Positions 19,273 through 27,563 of a stretch of 64,000 bases of DNA are shown here, one piece after another. A model generated the notes under the pieces. It saw only the letters and a program-made list of their open reading frames with translations, was not told the DNA's origin and did not search any database. This DNA comes from an uncultured Prevotellaceae bacterium. GTDB lineage: Bacteria; Bacteroidota; Bacteroidia; Bacteroidales; Bacteroidaceae. The translations under genes were made by a program, and so were the position numbers. Position 1 is the stretch's first letter, and each line of letters opens with the position of its first letter. The stretch spans positions 1 through 64,000 of the forward strand of contig CADCIB010000016.1 of assembly GCA_902801375.1 (NCBI GenBank), in the 5' to 3' direction.

Positions 19273-19932
19273 ATGGACAAATTTCAAATGAGAGAAGTCA
19301 TTGCCAAACGTGCTGCCAAAGAACTGCACGACGGCGATGTAGTGAATCTGGGAATCGGTATTCCCACCATGATTCCTAACTATCTGCCTGAGGGCGTGTC
19401 GGTCACACTGCAGACCGAGAACGGCGCCATGGGCATGGGACCCACACCCGCAGAAGGTGAAGAGGACAAGAACCTGATCAATGCAGGTGGCGGTTTCATC
19501 ACCCTGACGCCAGGTGCCTGCACCTTCGACTCAGCCACTTCGTTTGCCATCATCCGCGGCGGCCACGTCAACGTGTCGTTCCTGGGTGCCCTGCAGGTCG
19601 ACGAAAAGGGCAACCTCGCCAACTGGATCATCCCTGGCAAGATGGCTCCCGGCATGGGCGGCGCCATGGACCTCGTGGTGGGTGCCAAGCGCGTCATCCT
19701 TACCATGGAGCACACCCAGAAGGGCACGCCCAAGATCCTGAAGGAATGCACACTGCCGCTCACCGCTGCCGGCCAGGTGAACATGATCATCACGGAGATG
19801 GGTGTCATGGACATCACCCCTGAGGGCATCGTCCTGCGCGAGCTCCATCCTGAGTTCACCGTCGAGCAGGTACAGGCTGCCACAGAGGCCAAGCTCATCA
19901 TCTCGCCCGACCTGAAGCCGATGGACATCTAA
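19273..19932 (+). CDS. atoA: Butyryl-CoA:acetoacetate CoA-transferase, subunit B
   Basis: 219 residues, family I CoA-transferase beta subunit. It carries the catalytic glutamate in LQTENGAMGMG (the usual SENG-type motif) and a GIGIPTMIPNYLP N-terminal loop. It forms the active enzyme with the alpha subunit encoded at 9970, an unusual separation for genes that are normally adjacent. Confidence 0.93.
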   Translation: MDKFQMREVIAKRAAKELHDGDVVNLGIGIPTMIPNYLPEGVSVTLQTENGAMGMGPTPAEGEEDKNLINAGGGFITLTPGACTFDSATSFAIIRGGHVNVSFLGALQVDEKGNLANWIIPGKMAPGMGGAMDLVVGAKRVILTMEHTQKGTPKILKECTLPLTAAGQVNMIITEMGVMDITPEGIVLRELHPEFTVEQVQAATEAKLIISPDLKPMDI

Positions 19933-19987
19933 TCTTTTCGACCACGAATTGAACGGATTAAACGAATTGTTCAAAGAAGAATAGATC

Positions 19988-20770
19988 ATGTTTGACTTTC
20001 AATTTCTAAAGGTTGAAGAGCCGCAGGAAGGCATCACCCTGCTGAAGATTTCAGCGCCGAAGTCGCTCAATGCCCTCAACTCCACCATCCTGAAGGAGCT
20101 CGACACCTTCGTCAATCATATAGGTACGGGCACGCGCGTACTTATTATTACAGGCGACGGCGAGAAATCCTTCGTGGCAGGGGCCGACATCTCTGAGATG
20201 GCCCACCTCAACGAGCAGGAGGGCTACGCCTTCGGACAGTTGGGCGACAGGGTGTTCCGCCAAATCGAATTGTTGCCCATCCCCGTCATCGCTGCCGTCA
20301 ATGGCTTTGCCCTCGGCGGTGGCTGTGAACTGGCCATGGCCTGCGACATCCGCATCTGCTCCAACAACGCCAAGTTTGGACAGCCCGAAGTGGGACTGGG
20401 CATCACGCCCGGCTTCTCAGGAACGGTGCGCCTGCCGCGCCTCATTGGTCAAGGCATGGCCAAGGAGATGATCTACACGGGCAAGGTGATCCGTGCCGAC
20501 GAAGCCCTGCGCATCGGACTGGTCAACGCCGTCTACGAGCGCGAGGAACTCTTAGACAAGGCCCTCGAGCTGGCTGCCAAGATGGTGGTCAACGCACCCT
20601 TGGCCATCCGCGCCTGCAAGCAGAGCATCAACGAGGGGTGCGACCTCACCATGGACGAGGCCATCGAGCTGGAGAACAAGCTCTTCGCCAGCTGCTTCGC
20701 CACGCAAGACCAGAAAGAGGGCATGGCTGCCTTCCTGGGCAAGCGCAAGGCTGCCTTCACGGGCAAATAG
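19988..20770 (+). CDS. crt: 3-hydroxybutyryl-CoA dehydratase (crotonase)
   Basis: 260 residues, enoyl-CoA hydratase family. Oxyanion-hole segments SFVAGADISEM and NGFALGGGCELAMACD are intact, followed by GQPEVGLGITPGFSGTVRLP. It interconverts 3-hydroxybutyryl-CoA and crotonyl-CoA. With hbd it lets acetoacetyl-CoA flow to butyrate as an extra electron sink. Confidence 0.93.
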   Translation: MFDFQFLKVEEPQEGITLLKISAPKSLNALNSTILKELDTFVNHIGTGTRVLIITGDGEKSFVAGADISEMAHLNEQEGYAFGQLGDRVFRQIELLPIPVIAAVNGFALGGGCELAMACDIRICSNNAKFGQPEVGLGITPGFSGTVRLPRLIGQGMAKEMIYTGKVIRADEALRIGLVNAVYEREELLDKALELAAKMVVNAPLAIRACKQSINEGCDLTMDEAIELENKLFASCFATQDQKEGMAAFLGKRKAAFTGK

Positions 20771-20831
20771 GCTTCATCGGAATGCCAGAAAACAACAAAA
20801 ACTTCAGTAAATAACTAAAAAACAGAGAATC

Positions 20832-21668
20832 ATGAAAATCTATGTTATTGGTACCGGCACCATGGCAAAAGGCATTGTGAAGGCGTTCGCCGCCAAGATG
20901 CCCGTCGTCATGAAGAGCCGCACACAGGCCAGCCTCGACAAGGCCATGGCCTCCATCTCCAAAGGCTACAACAAGCTCGTGGAGAAAGGGAAGATCTCGA
21001 AAGAGGCGATGGATGCCATCCTGGCAAACATCACCACCACCACCGACTATGCCACCTTCGCCGATGCCGACCTCGTCATCGAGGCCGCCGTCGAGGACAT
21101 GCAGCTGAAGAAGGAGGTGTTCATGGAGCTCGACAAGATCTGTAAGCCCGAGACCATCTTCGCCACCAACTCGTCGTCGCTCTCCATCACGGAGATTGCC
21201 GCCTGCACCAGCCGTCCCGCACAGTTCATCGGCATGCACTTCTTCAACCCCGCCGATCGCATGGCCCTGGTGGAAGTCATCAAAGGCCAGCTCACCAGCG
21301 ACGAGGTCACTAAGTGCATCGTGGAACTCGCCACCAGCATCGGCAAGCAGCCCGTCGAGGTGAAGGAAGCTCCCGGCTTCGTCGTCAACCGCATCCTCAT
21401 CCCCATGATCAACGAGGCCGTGGGCATCCTCGCCGACGGCATCGCCAGCGCTGAGGACATCGACAAGTGCATGCAGCTGGGCGCCAACCATCCCATGGGC
21501 CCGCTCGCCCTGGCCGACCTCATCGGCAACGATGTCAACCTCGCCATCATGGAAGTGCTCTACAAGGAGTTTGGCGATCCCAAGTACCGCCCCCATCCGC
21601 TGCTCCGCAAGATGGTGCGCGCCGGCTTACTCGGCCGCAAGACAGGCGAAGGGTTCTATAAGTATTAA
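20832..21668 (+). CDS. hbd: 3-hydroxybutyryl-CoA dehydrogenase
   Basis: 278 residues. It has an N-terminal NAD(P)-binding motif ([16 protein letters not shown]) and the catalytic histidine segment [16 protein letters not shown]. It reduces acetoacetyl-CoA to 3-hydroxybutyryl-CoA. It follows crt after 61 bases and precedes bcd. Confidence 0.93.
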   Translation: MKIYVIGTGTMAKGIVKAFAAKMPVVMKSRTQASLDKAMASISKGYNKLVEKGKISKEAMDAILANITTTTDYATFADADLVIEAAVEDMQLKKEVFMELDKICKPETIFATNSSSLSITEIAACTSRPAQFIGMHFFNPADRMALVEVIKGQLTSDEVTKCIVELATSIGKQPVEVKEAPGFVVNRILIPMINEAVGILADGIASAEDIDKCMQLGANHPMGPLALADLIGNDVNLAIMEVLYKEFGDPKYRPHPLLRKMVRAGLLGRKTGEGFYKY

Positions 21669-21762
21669 CGAGTTCTTGCTCTGGAAAGCGCCCCTTCGGG
21701 TCGAGCGGACAAGTTAATTGCTTTATCTACAAATAGTAAATAAAAACAGTAAAAATAATTCA

Positions 21763-22902
21763 ATGGATTTTAGCTATTCAAAGACAGAACAACTGTTCCT
21801 GCAGATGATACGCTCGTTTGCAGAGAACGAAGTAAAGCCTTTGGCCGCTGAGATTGACGAGCAGGAACGCTTCCCCCTCGAGACTGTCCAGAAGATGGGC
21901 AAGCTCGGCATCATGGGCATTCCTGTTCCCAAGCAGTACGGTGGCGCAGGCGGAACGGTACAGATGTATATCATGGCCGTCGAAGAACTTTCCCGTGTGT
22001 GTGCCACGACAGGCGTCGTCCTCTCAGCCCACACCTCGCTGTGCATGGCCCCCATCATGGAGCACGGCACAGAGGAGCAGAAGATGAAATACCTGCCGAA
22101 GCTCGCCTCGGGCGAGTGGATCGGCGCTTTCGGTCTGACCGAGCCCAATGCCGGCACCGATGCTGCCATGCAGCAGACCACGGCGGTCGACGCTGGCGAC
22201 AAGTGGATCCTCAACGGCTCGAAGATTTTCATCACCAATGCCTCCAACGCCCATGTGTTCATCGTCATGGCCATGACCGACAAGTCGCAGGGCACACGCG
22301 GCATCTCGGCCTTCATCGTCGAGAAAGGCATGCCCGGCTTCTCCATCGGTAAGAAGGAGCTGAAGATGGGTATCCGTGGCTCTGCCACCTGCGAGCTCAT
22401 CTTCGAGAACTGCGAGGTTCCCAAGGAGAATCTCCTGGGCGAACTGGGCAAGGGCTTCAAGATTGCCATGATGACGCTCGACGGCGGACGCATCGGCATC
22501 GCCTCGCAGGCACTGGGCATCGCCCAGGGAGCCATGGACGAGACCGTGAAGTACACCAAGGAGCGCAAGCAGTTCGGACGTTCCATCGCCAAGTTCCAGA
22601 ACACCCAGTTCCAGATGGCCGACCTCAAGACGAAGGTCGAGGCAGCCCGCCTCCTCGTGCGCAGCGCCGCCTGGAAGAAAGACATGCACCTGCCCTACTC
22701 CGCCGATGCGGCCATGGCCAAGCTCTTCGCCGCAGAGACAGCCATGGAGGTCACCACCAAGGCCGTGCAGTTCCACGGTGGCTACGGCTACACCCGCGAA
22801 TACCCTGTGGAGCGCATGATGCGCGATGCGAAGATCACGGAAATCTACGAAGGCACCAGCGAAGTACAGCGCATGGTCATTGCCGGTCAATTGTTTAAAT
22901 AA
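21763..22902 (+). CDS. bcd: Butyryl-CoA dehydrogenase
   Basis: 379 residues from ATG 21763 (MDFSYSKTEQLFLQ); an upstream in-frame extension has no family similarity. Acyl-CoA dehydrogenase fold with GAFGLTEPNAGTDA, the FAD region and the catalytic glutamate in EIYEGTSEVQRM. It reduces crotonyl-CoA to butyryl-CoA with electrons handled by the adjacent EtfBA, possibly by electron bifurcation as in clostridia (an inference). Confidence 0.94.
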   Translation: MDFSYSKTEQLFLQMIRSFAENEVKPLAAEIDEQERFPLETVQKMGKLGIMGIPVPKQYGGAGGTVQMYIMAVEELSRVCATTGVVLSAHTSLCMAPIMEHGTEEQKMKYLPKLASGEWIGAFGLTEPNAGTDAAMQQTTAVDAGDKWILNGSKIFITNASNAHVFIVMAMTDKSQGTRGISAFIVEKGMPGFSIGKKELKMGIRGSATCELIFENCEVPKENLLGELGKGFKIAMMTLDGGRIGIASQALGIAQGAMDETVKYTKERKQFGRSIAKFQNTQFQMADLKTKVEAARLLVRSAAWKKDMHLPYSADAAMAKLFAAETAMEVTTKAVQFHGGYGYTREYPVERMMRDAKITEIYEGTSEVQRMVIAGQLFK

Positions 22903-22917
22903 ATGGAGGACAGCACT

Positions 22918-23703
22918 ATGATGAAAATTATCGTTTGTATCAAGCAAGTTCCCGATACCACGGTGGTCAAGATCGACCCCGTGAAGGGCACCCTCATCCG
23001 CGAGGGCGTACCCAGCATCATGAACCCCGACGACAAGGGCGCTCTCGAGCTCGCTCTCCGCATGAAAGACCAGTATGGCGCTCACGTCACCGTCATCTCC
23101 ATGGGACCGCCCCAGGCCGATGTCATGCTCCGCGAGGCATTCGCCATGGGTGCCGACCGCGCCATCCTGCTCTCCGACCGTAAGTTTGCCGGTGCCGACA
23201 CGCTGGCCACTTCCTACGCCCTCTCCGGCCTCTGCCGCACCCTCGACTACGACCTCATCCTTGCCGGTCGTCAGGCCATCGACGGCGACACCGCCCAGGT
23301 AGGTCCTGAGCTGGCCGAGCACCTCGACCTCCCGCAGATCACCTACGTGGCAGGCGCCAAGCTCCTCGACAACGGCCACCTCGAGGTGGAGAAAGAAGAC
23401 GAAGACGGCATCCAGATCCTCGAAGTCGAGGGCAAGTGCCTCCTCACCGTCCTCGCCTCCGCCTTCGATGCCCGCTACATGACCGTCAGCGGCATCATGG
23501 AAGCCTACGACAAGGAAGTGGAAGTGCTGGGAGCCGACAAGATCGACGTCGACCCCGCCAAGCTCGGACTCGCTGGCTCTCCCACCAAGGTCTACCGCTC
23601 CTTCCCCAAGGCCCTCAAGGCACCCGGCGAGGTCCACGAGGTGAGCGAAGAAGAAGCCGTAGAGCTCATCGTGAACAAACTGAAAGAGAAACATATCATT
23701 TAA
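22918..23703 (+). CDS. etfB: Electron-transfer flavoprotein beta subunit
   Basis: About 261 residues, beginning MMKIIVCIKQVPDTT. The open frame reaches 22903, but GGAGG at 22905-22909 sits 8 bases before ATG 22918, a rare Shine-Dalgarno-like site in this window; ATG 22921 is equally canonical. Conserved segments are LAGRQAIDGDTAQVGPELAE and MNPDDKGALELAL. It forms the Etf heterodimer with EtfA and serves Bcd. Confidence 0.93.
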   Translation: MMKIIVCIKQVPDTTVVKIDPVKGTLIREGVPSIMNPDDKGALELALRMKDQYGAHVTVISMGPPQADVMLREAFAMGADRAILLSDRKFAGADTLATSYALSGLCRTLDYDLILAGRQAIDGDTAQVGPELAEHLDLPQITYVAGAKLLDNGHLEVEKEDEDGIQILEVEGKCLLTVLASAFDARYMTVSGIMEAYDKEVEVLGADKIDVDPAKLGLAGSPTKVYRSFPKALKAPGEVHEVSEEEAVELIVNKLKEKHII

Positions 23704-23716
23704 AAGTCAGAAGTCT

Positions 23717-24736
23717 ATGGAATTGAAAGATTATAAGAACGTATTCGTTTTTGCAGAACAGCGCGAAGGTGTCATCCAGTCCGTGGCCTTTGAACTTTTA
23801 GGCAAGGCCCGCGACCTCGCCGACACCCTTGGCGAGAAAGTGGTGGCCATGCTCCTCGGCTGCGGCATCAAGGACCAGGCCCAGTCGCTCATCGAGATGG
23901 GCGCCGATGAGGTCATCGTCGTCGATGCCCCAGAGCTGAAGGACTATCTCTCAGAGCAGTATTCACAGGCCGTCGGCCAGATTGTCACGGAGCGCAAGCC
24001 CAGCATCGTCCTCTATGGTGCCACCACCATCGGCCGCGACCTCGCTCCGCGCATCGCCTCCCGCCTGAAGGCCGGCCTCGTGGCCGACTGCACCAAGCTC
24101 GTGGTGGAGCCCGACGAGAAGACCGGCGAACTGGAGTTCCGCTCCACCCGTCCCGCCTTTGGTGGCAACCTCATGGCCACCATCGTCTGCCGCGACACCC
24201 GTCCGCAGATGTCCACCGTCCGTCCGGGCGTCATGCAGAAGATGCAGCGCCAGCCTGGCCGTCAGGGCGTCATCACGGCGTTCGCTCCGCAGTTCGACAC
24301 CACCAAGTTCCGCGTGAAGCTCGTCAAGACCATCAAGGCCGAGAAGAACATTGCCGACATTGGCGAGGCCAAGATCCTCGTCAGCGGTGGCCGTGGCGTC
24401 CACAACCGCGAAGGCTTCGACAAGCTGCAGGCGCTGGCCGACGTACTGGGCGGTCAGGTGTCCTCCTCGCGTGCCATGGTCGACAATGGCGTGATGCCCC
24501 ACGAGTGTCAGGTGGGTCAGACCGGTAAGACCGTCCGTCCGCAGCTCTACATGGCCTGTGGCATCAGCGGTGCCATCCAGCACCTCGCCGGTATGGAAGA
24601 GAGCGACTTCATCATCGCCATCAACAAAGACAAGTATGCCCCCATCTTCTCCGTGGCCGACCTCGGCATCGTGGGCGACCTCCACAAGATCGTACCCATG
24701 CTCACAGAGCGACTCAAGAAAGAAATGGAAGCATAG
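23717..24736 (+). CDS. etfA: Electron-transfer flavoprotein alpha subunit
   Basis: 339 residues. The C-terminal FAD-binding domain is clear: SGGRGVHNREGFDKLQALAD, SSSRAMVDNGVMPHECQVGQ and GISGAIQHLAGMEESDFIIA. Last gene of the lysine/butyrate unit, followed by a strong terminator. Confidence 0.94.
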   Translation: MELKDYKNVFVFAEQREGVIQSVAFELLGKARDLADTLGEKVVAMLLGCGIKDQAQSLIEMGADEVIVVDAPELKDYLSEQYSQAVGQIVTERKPSIVLYGATTIGRDLAPRIASRLKAGLVADCTKLVVEPDEKTGELEFRSTRPAFGGNLMATIVCRDTRPQMSTVRPGVMQKMQRQPGRQGVITAFAPQFDTTKFRVKLVKTIKAEKNIADIGEAKILVSGGRGVHNREGFDKLQALADVLGGQVSSSRAMVDNGVMPHECQVGQTGKTVRPQLYMACGISGAIQHLAGMEESDFIIAINKDKYAPIFSVADLGIVGDLHKIVPMLTERLKKEMEA

Positions 24737-24760
24737 GCAGCCTAACAGCTTTTATCAGAA

Positions 24761-24791
24761 AGAGGGTGTGTTTCACATCCTCTTTTTTTTT
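24761..24791 (+). terminator. Terminator of the lysine operon
   Basis: AGAGGGTGTG / CACATCCTCT stem (one G-U), loop TTT, followed by a run of nine or more T residues. Confidence 0.88.
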
Positions 24792-24919
24792 GGGGGGGAT
24801 AATTGATCGTTGCATCCCCCTACGAACGTGGAATAGCATTTCGACGGAATGATTGGCTGACGCCAGCGAATGTCATAACATTGTAACACGAATTGTGGTG
24901 GGTTTTCGGAAAAAATGAG

Positions 24920-24927
24920 TAACTTTG
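24920..24927 (+). promoter_or_regulatory. -7 element of the two-component operon
   Basis: TAACTTTG, 22 bases before the response-regulator ATG. The -33 region is weak. Confidence 0.5.
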
Positions 24928-24949
24928 TCGCCTAAAATGCTGACGGCTT

Positions 24950-25660
24950 ATGAAAATACTTGTGGTAGACGACGAGTTGGATATTTGCGAGATTCTGCAA
25001 TATAACCTGGAAACGGAGGGGTTTGAGGTGGCGACGGCCTGTTCTGCCGAGGAGGCGCTGGAGCTGCCCCTGCAGGACTACGGGCTGATCTTGCTGGACG
25101 TGATGATGGGCGAGATGTCGGGCTTCCAGATGGCTCGCAGACTGAAGGGCAACGCCGCCACGGCGCACATCCCTATTATCTTCATCACGGCCCTCGACGG
25201 GGAGGACAACCTGGTGAAAGGACTGAACATCGGGGCTGACGACTACATCGCCAAGCCACTGAGCATGAAGGAGGTGAAGGCCAGGGTGAGGGCGGTGCTC
25301 AGAAGGACGGCTCTGTCGCAGCAGGCAGCGCCCGCCGCCAACGGTAAGCCTGCCGACGCACGGATCGTCTATGAGGGCATCGCACTGGACCTGAACGCGA
25401 AGACGGCGACCTGCGACGGCCAGGAGCTGGTGTTCACGAAACTGGAGTTTGAACTGCTGTCGTTCTTCCTGCAACATCCCAACAAGGTGTTCTCGAGAGA
25501 GGACCTGCTGAGGTATTGCTGGCCGCAGGACGTGATGGTGCTCGACCGCACGGTGGACGTGAACATCACACGGCTGCGCAAGAAGATTGGCCGCTATGGT
25601 AAACAGATCAAAACACGGGTGGGCTATGGCTACTGCTTTGAAGGGATCGTTTCAACGTAA
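24950..25660 (+). CDS. OmpR/PhoB-family response regulator
   Basis: 236 residues. The receiver domain has acidic residues in VVDDE, phospho-acceptor Asp50 (LILLDVMMGEMSGF) and conserved Lys in GADDYIAKPL. A winged-helix DNA-binding domain follows (TKLEFELLSFFLQHPNKVFS, DRTVDVNITRLRKKIG). The 3' end overlaps the kinase gene. Targets are unknown; the convergent Na/phosphate transporter makes phosphate control possible but unproven. Confidence 0.92.
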   Translation: MKILVVDDELDICEILQYNLETEGFEVATACSAEEALELPLQDYGLILLDVMMGEMSGFQMARRLKGNAATAHIPIIFITALDGEDNLVKGLNIGADDYIAKPLSMKEVKARVRAVLRRTALSQQAAPAANGKPADARIVYEGIALDLNAKTATCDGQELVFTKLEFELLSFFLQHPNKVFSREDLLRYCWPQDVMVLDRTVDVNITRLRKKIGRYGKQIKTRVGYGYCFEGIVST

Positions 25661-27068
25661 CCTGCTGCTGAGCATCGGCGGGGTGTTCCTGCTCTTTGCG
25701 GTCTGCTTCAGCATCTATCAGTATCAGCGGGAGAAGGACTACAAGATAGACATCCTGCACTCAAGGCTGCAGATGTACAACTACGAGATGGTGCAGACGC
25801 TGGGGGAGGACAGCCTGACGAGCAGCCGCCTGTTTCACGACTATGTGGCGCGGCACCAGATGGAGGGGCTCCGCGTGTCGGTGATCGACGAGAAGGGACG
25901 GGTGGTGCTGGACAGCTACGACACGAACGTGGCGGCCTTAGGCAACCACCTGCAGCGGACGGAGATACAACAGGCGCTGCACACGGGCAACGGCTACGAC
26001 ATCAAGCGCATGTCGCAATCCACGCACGAGACGTATTTCTATTCTGCCACGAGGTTCGGCCAGGTGGTGGTGCGCGCCGCCGTGCCCTACTCTGCTGAAC
26101 TGACACGCTCGCTGCAGGCGGACAACACGTACATCTACTTCGCCGCTGCCCTGACGCTGCTGCTGAGCATCGCCCTCTACTACATCACCCACCGCATCAG
26201 CCGACACATTGGCTACCTGCGCGAGTTTGCCGTGAAGGCGGAAGGGGGCGAAGAGCTGGATCCCGAACTGGAGCGCCGCATGCCCGACGACGAGCTGGGC
26301 GACATCAGCCACACCATCATCATGCTCTACTGGAAACTGCGCCACGCAGAGGAGGACAAGGTGCGCCTCAAACGGCAGCTGACCCAGAACGCCGCCCACG
26401 AGCTGAAGACGCCCGCCGCCAGCATTCACGGCTACTTGGAGAGTATCCTTGACCATCCTGACATGCCCGAGGAGAAGAGGAAGCACTTCCTGGAACGCTG
26501 CTACGCGCAGAGTGAGCGGATGAGCAAGCTGCTGCTCGACATGAGTGCGCTCAGCAAGCTGGACGAGATGGACGACAACCACGCCGCGGAGCGACAGGAA
26601 TACCGCCCGGTGAACGTGCTGCAGGTGGTGCAGAGCGCGATTGACGACACGTCGCTGCAACTGCACGAGCGGGGCATTGCGCCCAGGCTCCTCGTGCCAC
26701 AGCATGTGGAGGTGATGGGCGACCAGAGCCTGATATACAGCATCTTCCGCAACCTGATAGACAATGCCATCGCCTATGCCACAGGGGCTACCCGCCTGGA
26801 GATTGCCTGCAGGGACACAGAGACGGAAGGGCGACATTTCTACGAGTTCTCTGTGAGCGACAACGGACCGGGCGTGGAGCCGCCACATCGGGAGCATCTC
26901 TTCGAGCGCTTCTACCGCGTGGACAAGGGTCGCTCGCGCAAACTGGGCGGAACAGGGCTGGGCCTCGCCATCGTGAAGAATGCCGTTGCCGCCCACGGGG
27001 GACAGACAACGGCATGTGAAACGCCTGGCGGCGGACTCACCATCCGATTCACGCTCGCCAGGTTTTAG
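25626..27068 (+). CDS. Sensor histidine kinase
   Basis: About 480 residues from ATG 25626, overlapping the regulator by 35 bases. Two membrane segments (about 13-33 and 165-185) enclose a periplasmic sensor of about 130 residues. A HisKA domain (QNAAHELKTPAASIHGYLES, His near 258) and HATPase domain (NLIDNAIAYA, DNGPGV, GGTGLGLAIV) follow. It should phosphorylate the upstream regulator. The sensor domain is not recognisable. Confidence 0.92.
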   Translation: MATALKGSFQRNLLLSIGGVFLLFAVCFSIYQYQREKDYKIDILHSRLQMYNYEMVQTLGEDSLTSSRLFHDYVARHQMEGLRVSVIDEKGRVVLDSYDTNVAALGNHLQRTEIQQALHTGNGYDIKRMSQSTHETYFYSATRFGQVVVRAAVPYSAELTRSLQADNTYIYFAAALTLLLSIALYYITHRISRHIGYLREFAVKAEGGEELDPELERRMPDDELGDISHTIIMLYWKLRHAEEDKVRLKRQLTQNAAHELKTPAASIHGYLESILDHPDMPEEKRKHFLERCYAQSERMSKLLLDMSALSKLDEMDDNHAAERQEYRPVNVLQVVQSAIDDTSLQLHERGIAPRLLVPQHVEVMGDQSLIYSIFRNLIDNAIAYATGATRLEIACRDTETEGRHFYEFSVSDNGPGVEPPHREHLFERFYRVDKGRSRKLGGTGLGLAIVKNAVAAHGGQTTACETPGGGLTIRFTLARF

Positions 27069-27072
27069 TTTT

Positions 27073-27270
27073 AGCAATTACATAGCAGTTGACCTTTCAT
27101 GACCTCCCCCTCACCCCTCCTGTAGGAGGGGGGGTGGTTAGTTTCTGCGCTCAGTTCTAACTATTCCTCCCCCTACAGGGGGAGTAAAGAGGGGGTCACA
27201 TTCCTCCTGTAGGAGGCTGAGGGGCGTTCATACTCCTGCGAACCTTTCGGGGCAACTTCTATGTTATTCC
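27073..27270. repeat. Dispersed ~200-bp element, copy A
   Basis: An inverted, slightly diverged copy lies at 60486-60682. It begins GCAATTACATAGCAGTTGACC (27074; the word recurs at 27508 and, diverged, at 27282) and carries CTCCTGTAGGAGG and CCCCCTACAGGGGGAG palindromes, then TCATACTCCTGCGAACC. No ORF. It fills the gap between two convergent transcription units, where it may also end transcription. Confidence 0.82.
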
Positions 27271-27337
27271 TTAAAATTTTGGCAATTATATACTATTTGA
27301 CCCCAAGATTACCAAATACCATAAAAACAATACTGAC

Positions 27338-27445
27338 CCCACCCCTGCCCCCCTCCCCTACATGGGAGGGGATTTGATAGGTGCGACTCCGTAGGCACTC
27401 CCCTCCCTTTCACAAAGGGGAGGGGCAGGGGGTGGGGTCAAATCA
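27338..27445. repeat. GC-rich inverted repeat in the 27.1-27.56 kb gap
   Basis: Arms of the type GACCCCACCCCTGCCCCCCT and AGGGGCAGGGGGTGGGGTC enclose GATAGGTGCGACTCCGTAGGC. A reverse-complement relative is at about 60793-60880. The following 27450-27530 contains words shared with 59815-59860 (TTAATCGCGAAA, CAGACTTACGCGAAAATT). No gene is seen in this gap. Confidence 0.75.
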
Positions 27446-27563
27446 TATATAATGGCCTTTATTAATCGCGAAAAAGCACGAAAATACAGACTTACGCGAA
27501 AATTTTGGCAATTACATAGCAGTTGACCTAAACATACTCTGCGCAAACTCTGCGCAGAGGGGC

